Assembly: GCA_015055665.1 (NCBI GenBank)
Contig: SVHX01000002.1
Span: forward strand, 1 to 64,000
Reading direction: 5' to 3'
DNA from: Clostridiales bacterium
GTDB lineage: Bacteria; Bacillota; Clostridia; Christensenellales; UBA1242
DNA length: 64,000 nucleotides
The notes under the pieces were generated by a model. The model was given only the letters and a program-made list of their open reading frames with translations. It ran no database searches and was not told where the DNA came from. The position numbers and the translations under genes are program-made. Below, one piece after another: positions 52,141 through 60,295 of the stretch (position 1 is the first letter of the stretch; the number at the start of each line of letters is the position of its first letter).

Positions 52141-53273
52141 GATGCTTTCCTCTTGGATTTTTTAGGTTGTAGTGGTGGAGATATGGTGGGCTTATTGTTT
52201 CGAGAAATCTTAATGCTAGAGATAATTAACATTATTACGAATATTGTTTGCAGTATTCCAGATAGTCCAGAAAATACCGGAGTTGTAGCTATTGCAATGA
52301 TGGCTTGTAATTGCATATATGTTATAAGCGCTATTACAATAACTCCTAATGAAAAGACATAACCTGTCCACTTTTTGTCATTAATACCAAAGATATTGTC
52401 AAACTCTGACTTGCCCGCAATTGCAAGTACCATGCCGTCTGCAAGCAGAATAACTGACCATATCATTATGGTTAGCCACTCTAATTTTCCTATAGTTGCG
52501 GGGGTGGAGTTGTGCAGAGGTAGTTCTCCTAGTGCAAGTGTCTGGCTCATTGAATATTTTCCGAACGAGCCTACGAAGATTACAAAAAATGCAAATATGA
52601 ATATAAATGCTGACGCAGCAAAGCCTAGCATCTTTTTCTTAGACGATTGGTCGTATGCAATATGCCCCATGAGAGGGAATAAGATCATGTAATCGCCGAA
52701 GGCAAATGTAGTCCTAGATAGTCCTGTGTATATAGGGTGAAAACCTTGCTCGAAAATAGGAAGGAGTTTCTCTGGCAGAAGGTCTTCGGTAGGGAATATT
52801 AGTGTGAAAATTATACCTATAAGAGTTGGCCAGAAAATTAGCTCAGCTACTCTTCCTATGCATCTAAAGTTTTTGGTTGTGGAGTACATTATAATTAGTC
52901 CAAGTACTATTAGGAAGAATAGAGGGTTGAGTTCTTCGAATAGTGTTGCTATGAAGTAATCGTGTAGTTCTTGCAATACAAGCACGCATTTACCAAAGAA
53001 ATATATCAGCAAGATAATCTGTGCAATTGTGGATACAACTTTGCCAAATGTTCTGGTTAGAAAATCTCTAAAGGTTAAGTCGGGGTGTCGGTGCATAATG
53101 CTAATTACAATTAGAGTTCCTATGAAGTCAAAGATTAGAGCGATAAGGCAAGTGATGTAACTATCGTTGCCAGAGAAGGTGTACATTAGAGAAGGCAGCG
53201 CCGAGAGCTTAAGTCCAATTGTAAATATACAGAATATGAGGCTGGCTTGGTTACTAGATACTGTCTTGTTCAT
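52134..53273 (-). CDS. GerB-family endospore germination permease
   Basis: Polytopic 379 aa protein between gerA and gerC; SSNQASLIFCIFTIGLKLSALPS. Confidence 0.88.
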   Translation of the reverse strand: MNKTVSSNQASLIFCIFTIGLKLSALPSLMYTFSGNDSYITCLIALIFDFIGTLIVISIMHRHPDLTFRDFLTRTFGKVVSTIAQIILLIYFFGKCVLVLQELHDYFIATLFEELNPLFFLIVLGLIIMYSTTKNFRCIGRVAELIFWPTLIGIIFTLIFPTEDLLPEKLLPIFEQGFHPIYTGLSRTTFAFGDYMILFPLMGHIAYDQSSKKKMLGFAASAFIFIFAFFVIFVGSFGKYSMSQTLALGELPLHNSTPATIGKLEWLTIMIWSVILLADGMVLAIAGKSEFDNIFGINDKKWTGYVFSLGVIVIALITYMQLQAIIAIATTPVFSGLSGILQTIFVIMLIISSIKISRNNKPTISPPLQPKKSKRKASC

Positions 53274-54711
53274 GAGTCGTACCTCCTTGACGCTTTCGGT
53301 TCTTCTGAGATTTGTTAATTGATGTTGGGCGGGTTTTCATTTGTGTAATACCGGCACGTACAAGTGCGTCCTTAATATCTTCTTTGACAAGTGGGGCAAC
53401 TGGAGCAAAGTATGCTCCTCCGTAGCTATCAAAGTCGCTAAGATGCAGTAGTAGGAATAGCCCCATTGAGATGATTCCAAATATCCCTAGAGCACCTCCA
53501 GCAAAAGTAAATAAGAGTCGTAGTAGGTAAAGCTGTGGTGCTTGGTCTGGCACACAATATATGCTAAGCGAAGAGATTGCAACAATCATAACTGCGGGTG
53601 GCGAGATGAGTCCTGCTTTAACTGCAGTGTCGCCCAGTATTAATGCTCCCACAATAGATAAAGCAAGTCCTAGGTACTTGGGCATACGAAGAGAAGCCTC
53701 GTATAATATCTCAAATAGTAGCAATACAAAGAGTATCTCGGCAAAAGGTGTTAGAGGGAGTCCTTTGGTTGTGTTAATGATTGTTATCAGAAATTTGAGA
53801 GGTATTGCTTTGTAATGGTGGAGAATAATTGCAATGTATAGAGCGGGGGTAAGTGTAGAGATAATAATGCTTGCAATCCTTATCCATCTCACAAAAGAAG
53901 CACGTTTGCTATTGCTGTAGTAGTCGTCGCTACTCTGTACATCTTCTAGATATATAAACGGCACGGTTAGTACCATAGGCGAGCCATCTACAATAATTGC
54001 AACTCGTCCTTCTAGTAGTTTGCCTGCAACTATATCTGGTTTTTCGCTATTGCCAATTTGTTTGAACATACTATTTTTGTGTTCTTCGAGAAATTGTGTA
54101 ATGTAGTGGCTGTCAAGAACACCATCTATGTCGATTGCCGACAATCTTTCTTTGATTGTGTCTACTATATGGGGATCGGCAATCCCATCTAGATACACAA
54201 CGCATACACTTGTCTGAGTATGTCTGCCAATACTTGTACTGTAAGTGCGGAGTTTTGTGGAGGCGAGGATTTTGCGAAGGGTAGATAGATTGGTTTTTAA
54301 ATTCTCAACAAAGCCCGCACGTGGCCCTTTTAGCACGGTGCTAGTTGGAGGCTCTGTAATTGCACGCTCTTTGAATTTGTCAATACCAAGGATTACTGCC
54401 TGTGTAGAATTATCAAATATAAGCACGCCTTTGCCCTTGAGTAATTCGTTGCAGATATTATTTAGATTATCTTCGGTAGTTGTTTCGCATAGAGGAAGTT
54501 TGCTTGGTGCGGTTTGAGGTGTTAACGTAATGTTTGCTTGGATGAGTGGAGATACCACATAGTCGCTAAGAGCTATGGTGTCGGTAAGTCCCATAAAATA
54601 TATGACTGCACACTTATTGTGCGGAGTATCAATATTCTTAACAACCAATTCGTTGGAGTTGCCAAATTGTTCTTGGATTGCCTTAATATTATCATTTAGT
54701 CTTTTTTGCAT
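53254..54711 (-). CDS. GerA-family spore germination protein
   Basis: CVVYLDGIADPHIVDTIKERL, GRVAIIVDGSPMVLTVPFIYLEDVQSSDDYYSNSKRASFVRWIRI. Confidence 0.92.
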   Translation of the reverse strand: MQKRLNDNIKAIQEQFGNSNELVVKNIDTPHNKCAVIYFMGLTDTIALSDYVVSPLIQANITLTPQTAPSKLPLCETTTEDNLNNICNELLKGKGVLIFDNSTQAVILGIDKFKERAITEPPTSTVLKGPRAGFVENLKTNLSTLRKILASTKLRTYSTSIGRHTQTSVCVVYLDGIADPHIVDTIKERLSAIDIDGVLDSHYITQFLEEHKNSMFKQIGNSEKPDIVAGKLLEGRVAIIVDGSPMVLTVPFIYLEDVQSSDDYYSNSKRASFVRWIRIASIIISTLTPALYIAIILHHYKAIPLKFLITIINTTKGLPLTPFAEILFVLLLFEILYEASLRMPKYLGLALSIVGALILGDTAVKAGLISPPAVMIVAISSLSIYCVPDQAPQLYLLRLLFTFAGGALGIFGIISMGLFLLLHLSDFDSYGGAYFAPVAPLVKEDIKDALVRAGITQMKTRPTSINKSQKNRKRQGGTTHEQDSI

Positions 54712-54846
54712 AAATCCTCTATATTTCTTAATTTTTACCCTGCTTTTATGTTTAGTGTGAGAAAACTTTTCGAAAAATATTCCTAATACTCTTGCATTTT
54801 ATATATTTATCTGATATAATCATTTCGGTAATAGATTTTACTACTT

Positions 54847-54882
54847 GCTTGGGGAGATCCCAAGCCGAATAAGACCATAGGA
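54847..54882 (+). promoter_or_regulatory. Candidate structured rpsF leader (possible S6:S18-type autoregulatory element)
   Basis: GCTTGGG GAGAT CCCAAGC hairpin followed by CGAATAAGACC, immediately upstream of the rpsF RBS; assignment to the S6:S18 motif is tentative. Confidence 0.35.
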
Positions 54883-54892
54883 GGTAAAACAC

Positions 54893-55189
54893 ATGAATAA
54901 GTATGAGATGCTTGTAATTTTCTCAGCAAGCCTTAGCGACGAGCAGAAAGATGCTATCGTAGATAAATACGCTAAGCTTATGGAGAAAGACGGCGGTAAA
55001 GTTGAGTCTGTTAACAAGGCTAATCCTTGGGGACTTAAGAAACTTGCTTACCCTATCAAGTACAAGAACGAGGGTTATTATGTTCTATACAACTTCGAAG
55101 CTACTGCAGAAGTAGAGCATAATGTTGTTTCTCTAATGAGAATTGACGAAAACGTTCTTAGACAAATGTGCCTAAGAAAAGATAAGTAA
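54893..55189 (+). CDS. rpsF: 30S ribosomal protein S6
   Basis: MNKYEMLVIFSASLSDEQKDAIVDKY...NPWGLKKLAYPIKYKNEGYYVLYNFEA. Confidence 0.95.
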   Translation: MNKYEMLVIFSASLSDEQKDAIVDKYAKLMEKDGGKVESVNKANPWGLKKLAYPIKYKNEGYYVLYNFEATAEVEHNVVSLMRIDENVLRQMCLRKDK

Positions 55190-55281
55190 TTATCTATAAC
55201 ATTTTCGTATCAACGCCTAGGATAATCTCGGTGTACCTATGTAAATCTACCGAGGTTTAATTAAGTTTTAGGAGAAAAATT

Positions 55282-55686
55282 ATGAATAAATGTATTTTGA
55301 TTGGTAATCTTACCAAAGATCCAGAATTGACCACAACTTCTAATGGTGTAGCTGTATGTAGATTCTCTATTGCAGTTAGCCGTAGATATAGTAATTCAGA
55401 TGGCGAGAGAGAGGCAGATTTCCTTAATATCGTTGTTTGGCGTGGTCCTGGTGAGAACTGCCACAAGTTCCTTAAGAAGGGTAGCAAAGTTGGTATCGTA
55501 GGTAATATCCAGAGCAGGTCTTATGATGCTGCGGATGGTACTAAGAGATATGTTACCGAGATTGTTGCAGAGGAAGTAGAATTCCTTACAACTCGTAATA
55601 GTGAGGATGGCGGTGCTAGACCTGCTGCTCCTAGTGAGGATGTAGCTAAATTACAACCTATTGATGATGATGGCCTACCATTTTAA
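55282..55686 (+). CDS. ssb: Single-stranded DNA-binding protein
   Basis: MNKCILIGNLTKDPELTTTSNGVAVCRFSIAVSRRY...DFLNIVVWR...DDDGLPF acidic tip. Confidence 0.95.
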   Translation: MNKCILIGNLTKDPELTTTSNGVAVCRFSIAVSRRYSNSDGEREADFLNIVVWRGPGENCHKFLKKGSKVGIVGNIQSRSYDAADGTKRYVTEIVAEEVEFLTTRNSEDGGARPAAPSEDVAKLQPIDDDGLPF

Positions 55687-55769
55687 TTAGACCAATTAGG
55701 TTGTGTTGTTTGAAAGAACAATAAGACATAATGTTGTCTTGAATATCGAAAATAGAAAAGGAGAGTATC

Positions 55770-56048
55770 ATGAGCGAAGAAGTTATCGAGCAAGTTGCTA
55801 CTACTGAGGAGAAAGCTGCTCCTAAGAAGTTTAAGAAAGTAGCAAGAAAGAAAGTTTGCCAATTCTGTGTAGATCATGCAGAAGAGATCGATTACAAAGA
55901 TGTAGCTAAACTAAAAAGATATATTACTGAGAAAGGTAAAATCCTTCCTCGTAGACAAACTGGTACTTGTGCAGAGCACCAGAGAGCATTAACTGTTGCA
56001 ATTAAGCGTGCAAGAGAAATGGCATTACTTCCATATGTTGGAGAGTAA
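55770..56048 (+). CDS. rpsR: 30S ribosomal protein S18
   Basis: [63 protein letters not shown]. Confidence 0.96.
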   Translation: MSEEVIEQVATTEEKAAPKKFKKVARKKVCQFCVDHAEEIDYKDVAKLKRYITEKGKILPRRQTGTCAEHQRALTVAIKRAREMALLPYVGE

Positions 56049-56050
56049 TT
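56029..56050 (+). repeat. rpsR-3'-end direct repeat, copy 1 (within rpsR)
   Basis: TTCCATATGTTGGAGAGTAATT. Confidence 0.9.
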
Positions 56051-56153
56051 GGGTATTAACTTTTTGAATGTCAAAAAGTTACAAAAACCATTGGGGAATT
56101 ACGATTTTCCCCAAACCCCTTGAAACGTTTTTCAAGTGGATTATATTGATATG

Positions 56154-56182
56154 AAAAAATGACTCAAACGAGTCATTTTTTT
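56154..56182 (+). terminator. Rho-independent terminator downstream of rpsR
   Basis: AAAAAATGACTC AAAC GAGTCATTTTTTT. Confidence 0.8.
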
Positions 56183-56469
56183 GTGGGTTGCGTATACGAA
56201 GTATTGCGACATATTCACTTGGCTGATTATATGGATAAAATTATATGTCGCATTTCCTCGGACTCCTAAAACGCCTTTAATAAGGCTGATTTTAATAATA
56301 AAAACAAAAAGTCCCGCTGTTGAAGTTGTAAAACTTCCTTATCGGGGCTTTTTTGTTGCAAAAAACACTATTTTTACTGCTCAAGATAGCATTAGGAGAG
56401 CATTTGTTTGATAAATTTTCCAAGATATCATTTGGAGGAGAGCAAAAATAGAAACCTAAGTTTTTATAA

Positions 56470-57249
56470 TCACATTCCATCCCATCCAAAAAAATCTTCT
56501 TCTTGTGTTGATTGAGAAGATGCGGATTGTTGTTCTTTTTGTCTTAGCACTTCTTGTTCGTAAGTTTTTAATTCTTGAATTTCTTCTGCAGACAATGGCA
56601 TTTTGTATTTACTTTTTTCATTAAATAATGCAAGATAATCATCTATCGTAAATGAAAAATCTGAATTAATGTTAACATTATAAATTTGTTGTTTTAGATA
56701 ATGAAGATAATTTTCGTGTACTTTTTTAAAAGCGGATTCTCTTCCATTTTTATTTGAATTCTTAAAGTAATTTTCATTTGGTATAAAAGTTTGAGTGATG
56801 GCATCATATGCTCCAACAATAAATTCACTCATAAGAACATCATAAAGAGGGGGCTCGGTGAACAACTCCTTGTCATCATTTGAGATATAAAAAGCTTTTT
56901 TTTCAGTAAAAGCTGCTTCTTTCATATCATTAAAACAAAAGTAATCTGGAAATATATAATTCTTAGGTAATGCAATTATTATCGTTCGCTTACTTTCTAA
57001 ATGCCTATTATGATTTAAAGCATCATGAGCAGATTCTCTATATAAATCGGGAGAACCAAATCCGATAGGATAAGAAGTTGAACCAATGTTTTTTGATCCT
57101 TCATTATAACCATAAGATCCGGTATCTAGTAACAATCCATTTTTAAAAATTGAAGTTGTTATAGAATTGTCGGTGTCGTTTCCACTTCTTCCTGTTCCGT
57201 GAATATAATATTTTAAGTTTTCATCTTCAAATATTTTAGATATGTCCAT
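56470..57249 (-). CDS. Putative ADP-ribosyltransferase-fold protein (cargo of the rpsR array, unit 1)
   Basis: YYIHGTGRSGN...TTSIFKNGLLLDTG (HGT...G-L motif), TIIIALPKNYIF, MSEFIVGAYDAITQTFIPNENYF (candidate catalytic Glu). Family call is by eye. Confidence 0.45.
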   Translation of the reverse strand: MDISKIFEDENLKYYIHGTGRSGNDTDNSITTSIFKNGLLLDTGSYGYNEGSKNIGSTSYPIGFGSPDLYRESAHDALNHNRHLESKRTIIIALPKNYIFPDYFCFNDMKEAAFTEKKAFYISNDDKELFTEPPLYDVLMSEFIVGAYDAITQTFIPNENYFKNSNKNGRESAFKKVHENYLHYLKQQIYNVNINSDFSFTIDDYLALFNEKSKYKMPLSAEEIQELKTYEQEVLRQKEQQSASSQSTQEEDFFGWDGM

Positions 57250-57524
57250 AATTTATCCTTTTAATTTATTATTAGTAGTGTAGCATTGTTGTTGTTTTAT
57301 GTCAAACTTATATTGTGAGAATTTATATTTATACACACCACAATTACTCCTTTTAATAGTAAAAATCATGCTATCTAGGATGGCATACGGATAGCATTTA
57401 TAAATGAGATTAAGTGAAAGCAGACGTTTCTAGGTAAAACTATGGGGTTTGAAGATAAAATTGCTGTACTACAAGTGAGCAGGTTTTATCGGATAATCGG
57501 GAACTTTAAATTTCATGACTTTGA

Positions 57525-57546
57525 TTCCATATGTTGGAGAGTAATT
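57525..57546 (+). repeat. rpsR-3'-end direct repeat, copy 2
   Basis: TTCCATATGTTGGAGAGTAATT, 22/22 identical to the rpsR end. Confidence 0.9.
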
Positions 57547-57556
57547 AAAACAAAAT

Positions 57557-57580
57557 GTTCCTATTATAGGAACTTTTTTT
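57557..57580 (+). terminator. Terminator hairpin of array unit 2
   Basis: GTTCCTATTATAGGAAC + T7; the same hairpin recurs at 58384. Confidence 0.8.
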
Positions 57581-57631
57581 CATTTCTAGAATCATTTGTT
57601 GTTGTCTATTCAAAAATGTCATCATTAAGCA

Positions 57632-57660
57632 TTGACTTAATTGCTTAACTATGGTATAAT
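57632..57660 (+). promoter_or_regulatory. Predicted sigma-A promoter of array unit 2
   Basis: TTGACT - 17 nt - TATAAT. Confidence 0.75.
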
Positions 57661-57685
57661 ACTAATATATAAGGGAGATTGTGTT

Positions 57686-58087
57686 ATGAGTTACGAAGAT
57701 TTAAAAAAGCATGTGTTGGGTCAACAACAAAGTGATGTGTTGGACCAAGATTCTATAATTATTAATTTGGTGGAATCTCTTGCGGATGATTTTGCTAATG
57801 AGCATCATAATATTGAAATAAAATCAAGGCGAGATGAAATTTTAAGTAAAATTGAATCTTTATCTGATGAAGATTTGTCTAGAGCAATAGATTATTGCAT
57901 GTTGGCCATTAGAAAAGTTCAACAAGACAGACATCAACTGCTTAATGAGGATGATAATGAATCAAGAAAAACTGTAACAAATGAAGTTTCAACTAATTTA
58001 ACTATGTTTTATGAAAAAACATTAGAAATTCTTAAAGGATTTAAAAAACAAGATAAAGAGACTTCATTAGATAATGATGGGAAGTAA
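57686..58087 (+). CDS. Hypothetical protein (cargo, unit 2)
   Basis: ATG after AAGGGAG; MSYEDLKKHVLGQQ...; N-terminus resembles the unit 3 product. Confidence 0.7.
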   Translation: MSYEDLKKHVLGQQQSDVLDQDSIIINLVESLADDFANEHHNIEIKSRRDEILSKIESLSDEDLSRAIDYCMLAIRKVQQDRHQLLNEDDNESRKTVTNEVSTNLTMFYEKTLEILKGFKKQDKETSLDNDGK

Positions 58088-58251
58088 TGTAACTTTGTGT
58101 CAAATGTCATTGTTCTATAAATTACAAAGAGTTATTTTTAAGTATTATTTAGTTATAATAAATAATTTATAATCTTAATACTTGGCTTTGTTTAGACGTT
58201 TTTAAGTAGTGCCAGATATTGCAAAGTTAAAGCAAATAATGGAATTAAGAT

Positions 58252-58273
58252 TTCCATACGTTGGAGAGTAATT
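58252..58273 (+). repeat. rpsR-3'-end direct repeat, copy 3
   Basis: TTCCATACGTTGGAGAGTAATT; one synonymous mismatch (TAT to TAC) in the S18 frame. Confidence 0.88.
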
Positions 58274-58383
58274 TATTAAACTTTTCTTTATCATTAAAGA
58301 AAAGTTACAAAAGAAACTGCTGGGTGCGGATTTCTCCAGACCCTTAAAATGCCTTTAATATGGCTAAAATTAGAAAAATTGAA

Positions 58384-58407
58384 GTTCCTATTATAGGAAC
58401 TTTTTTT
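58384..58407 (+). terminator. Terminator hairpin of array unit 3
   Basis: GTTCCTATTATAGGAAC + T7. Confidence 0.8.
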
Positions 58408-58468
58408 GTTTCTAGAATTATTTATTATTATCTAAAATCCTAAAATGTTATCATTGTGTCATAAAATA

Positions 58469-58497
58469 TTGACTAAATAGTTAAAATCTATTATAAT
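58469..58497 (+). promoter_or_regulatory. Predicted sigma-A promoter of array unit 3
   Basis: TTGACT - 17 nt - TATAAT. Confidence 0.75.
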
Positions 58498-58519
58498 ATA
58501 TATATAAGGAGATAAAATT

Positions 58520-58762
58520 ATGAGCTTTAAAGATTTAAAAGAATATTTGTCAGACAATCATACATCTAATAGAGTTATTGATCCAAAAGCTGGCGGAGAA
58601 TATAAACCAGCACCAAATCTCGATTCAGGTAAAGCGGTTGATGTAAGTGAATATGGCACGCCTGGCGATAAGCATACACCTAACAGAGCTTTTAATCCAA
58701 AAGCTGGCGGAAAATATGAACCAGCACCAAATTTTGAAGAATTAGGTGATGATGGAATGTAA
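58520..58762 (+). CDS. Small hypothetical protein with internal tandem repeat (cargo, unit 3)
   Basis: AAGGAG RBS; MSFKDLKEYLSDN...; NRVIDPKAGGEYKPAPNLD / NRAFNPKAGGKYEPAPNFE repeat. Confidence 0.7.
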   Translation: MSFKDLKEYLSDNHTSNRVIDPKAGGEYKPAPNLDSGKAVDVSEYGTPGDKHTPNRAFNPKAGGKYEPAPNFEELGDDGM

Positions 58763-58937
58763 TACAACTTTGTTGCCGAATGTCATCAAAGTGTCATCGT
58801 TCTACAAATTACAATGAGTTATTTGTAAGTATTAGCAAGTTATAATAAATAATTTGTATTCTTAATGCTTGGCTTTGTTTAGATGTTTTTTCAGCAATAC
58901 TAAATATTGCAGAGTTAAAAAATAATTTAATTAAGAT

Positions 58938-58957
58938 TTCCATATGTTGGAGAGTAG
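58938..58957 (+). repeat. rpsR-3'-end direct repeat, copy 4
   Basis: TTCCATATGTTGGAGAGTAG; identical through the S18 codons with stop TAG instead of TAA. Confidence 0.88.
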
Positions 58958-58982
58958 TCATTTGGCATGGCAATCCAATACG

Positions 58983-59018
58983 CAATAGACTTGAGGGATT
59001 TAAGTCTATTGTTTTTTT
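58983..59018 (+). terminator. Rho-independent terminator after the array
   Basis: CAATAGACTT GAGGGATTT AAGTCTATTG + T7. Confidence 0.8.
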
Positions 59019-59158
59019 GTTTGTGTGGGGGGAAGGGGGTATTGACAATGGGTGAGGGCAGTAGTATAATATTAATAATATAATTAGTAGTATTTGTTTT
59101 TTGGGGTAAACTTAAGCGTTGTCTGAGCGCGATTGGATAAGAAAGATAGGGGTAAGTT

Positions 59159-60079
59159 ATGGGAAAGAATATGGATTTGAAAATGTTGGAAGAGCAGTAT
59201 CGCAATACTGGATCGTTAGAACATAGAAATCTTGTCATTGAAGAAGCTTTTAAATTAATATGTGCTAGGACAAGATCGAAGTACATGAGTTGTGGATTAG
59301 ATATAGATGATGTTATACAGAACTCGGTTGTTATGTTAACAACTCGACTAGATAAGTACGATAGTTCGCGTGGGGCATTTACATCTTTCGTATACAATAC
59401 GGTAGACAATGTGGTTAGAAGTATGCTTAAGAAGTCTTATTCTTCTATTGATGCATTAGAGCATACTAGTATTCATGTGGATAATGAGGATTATGATAGT
59501 GGTGCTATAGAGCGTGGCGAGGAAGACATAGATACTATGTACGAATCTGTTATGGAGCAAGGGGACTTCCGAGAGGAAGTTGCTATGGAGGACATGGTGG
59601 ATGGGTTTCTTAATACTCTTAACGATATGGAAAGATATACTATAGTGCATAGGCTTGGTCTTAAGGGTGAGCCAAAGCAGAGCATGGTAGCAATTGCAAG
59701 GCACTTTGGGTACGAAGGATACAAAGAATATAAGTTGTTTGTATTTCAACAAGATAAGGTGTTAACTAGGTTTAAAAATTATTGGTTATACCATGGTAAA
59801 GAGGTAGACGGTGTGCCTATGGAAATACTTGCTACATATGCCGAGCAAACTAATACCGTTAGGCGAAAGTATATATTGCAACATAGGTATGGGTTTAATG
59901 GAGCAGAAAAGCAGACTATTGATGAGATTGCTCGTCACCTTGGGTTACAGCGTATGCAGGTAAAAACAACCATTAGGCAGTCTTTAGATAGGATAAAGAT
60001 TCATCTAAACAACCAGGCTTTCATTAAAAAATATGGTTGCGAAGATACCAATGAGAAAGAGCTGGCAGATGAAGAGTAA
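59159..60079 (+). CDS. Sigma-70-family-like factor with two region-4-like modules
   Basis: Region-2-like CGLDIDDVIQNSVVMLTTRLDKYDSSRGAFTSFVYNTVDNVVRSMLKK; two HTH-like segments RYTIVHRLGLKGEPKQSMVAIARHFGY and RKYILQHRYGFNGAEKQTIDEIARHLGL. Confidence 0.7.
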   Translation: MGKNMDLKMLEEQYRNTGSLEHRNLVIEEAFKLICARTRSKYMSCGLDIDDVIQNSVVMLTTRLDKYDSSRGAFTSFVYNTVDNVVRSMLKKSYSSIDALEHTSIHVDNEDYDSGAIERGEEDIDTMYESVMEQGDFREEVAMEDMVDGFLNTLNDMERYTIVHRLGLKGEPKQSMVAIARHFGYEGYKEYKLFVFQQDKVLTRFKNYWLYHGKEVDGVPMEILATYAEQTNTVRRKYILQHRYGFNGAEKQTIDEIARHLGLQRMQVKTTIRQSLDRIKIHLNNQAFIKKYGCEDTNEKELADEE

Positions 60080-60295
60080 GGTAAAATTTATATAGATATT
60101 TAAGCGAAGAAACAGCATTATTGATATGAGTTTCTTCGTTTTATCTTTGTCAAATTCTGTCGAAAAGTTGGGTATTGACAAAGACATAAGTTTGTGATAT
60201 AATTAAGTAACTTGAATATGATATGTGTTCGTGAAATATTGGTGGAACAAGCAAGAGCGAGCACAAAAATTAAAATATTAAGGGGTAAAAAAATT

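Noticed and set aside
56029-58959. CRISPR array interpretation of the repeated ~20-bp sequence
   Set aside because: Spacing is 0.7-1.5 kb with ORFs between repeats and the repeat is coding sequence of rpsR; no CRISPR-sized spacers or cas genes.
56029-58959. Classical integron interpretation
   Set aside because: No integron integrase in the window, the repeat is not an evident attC fold, and the two small-ORF units carry their own promoter; only an analogy is justified.
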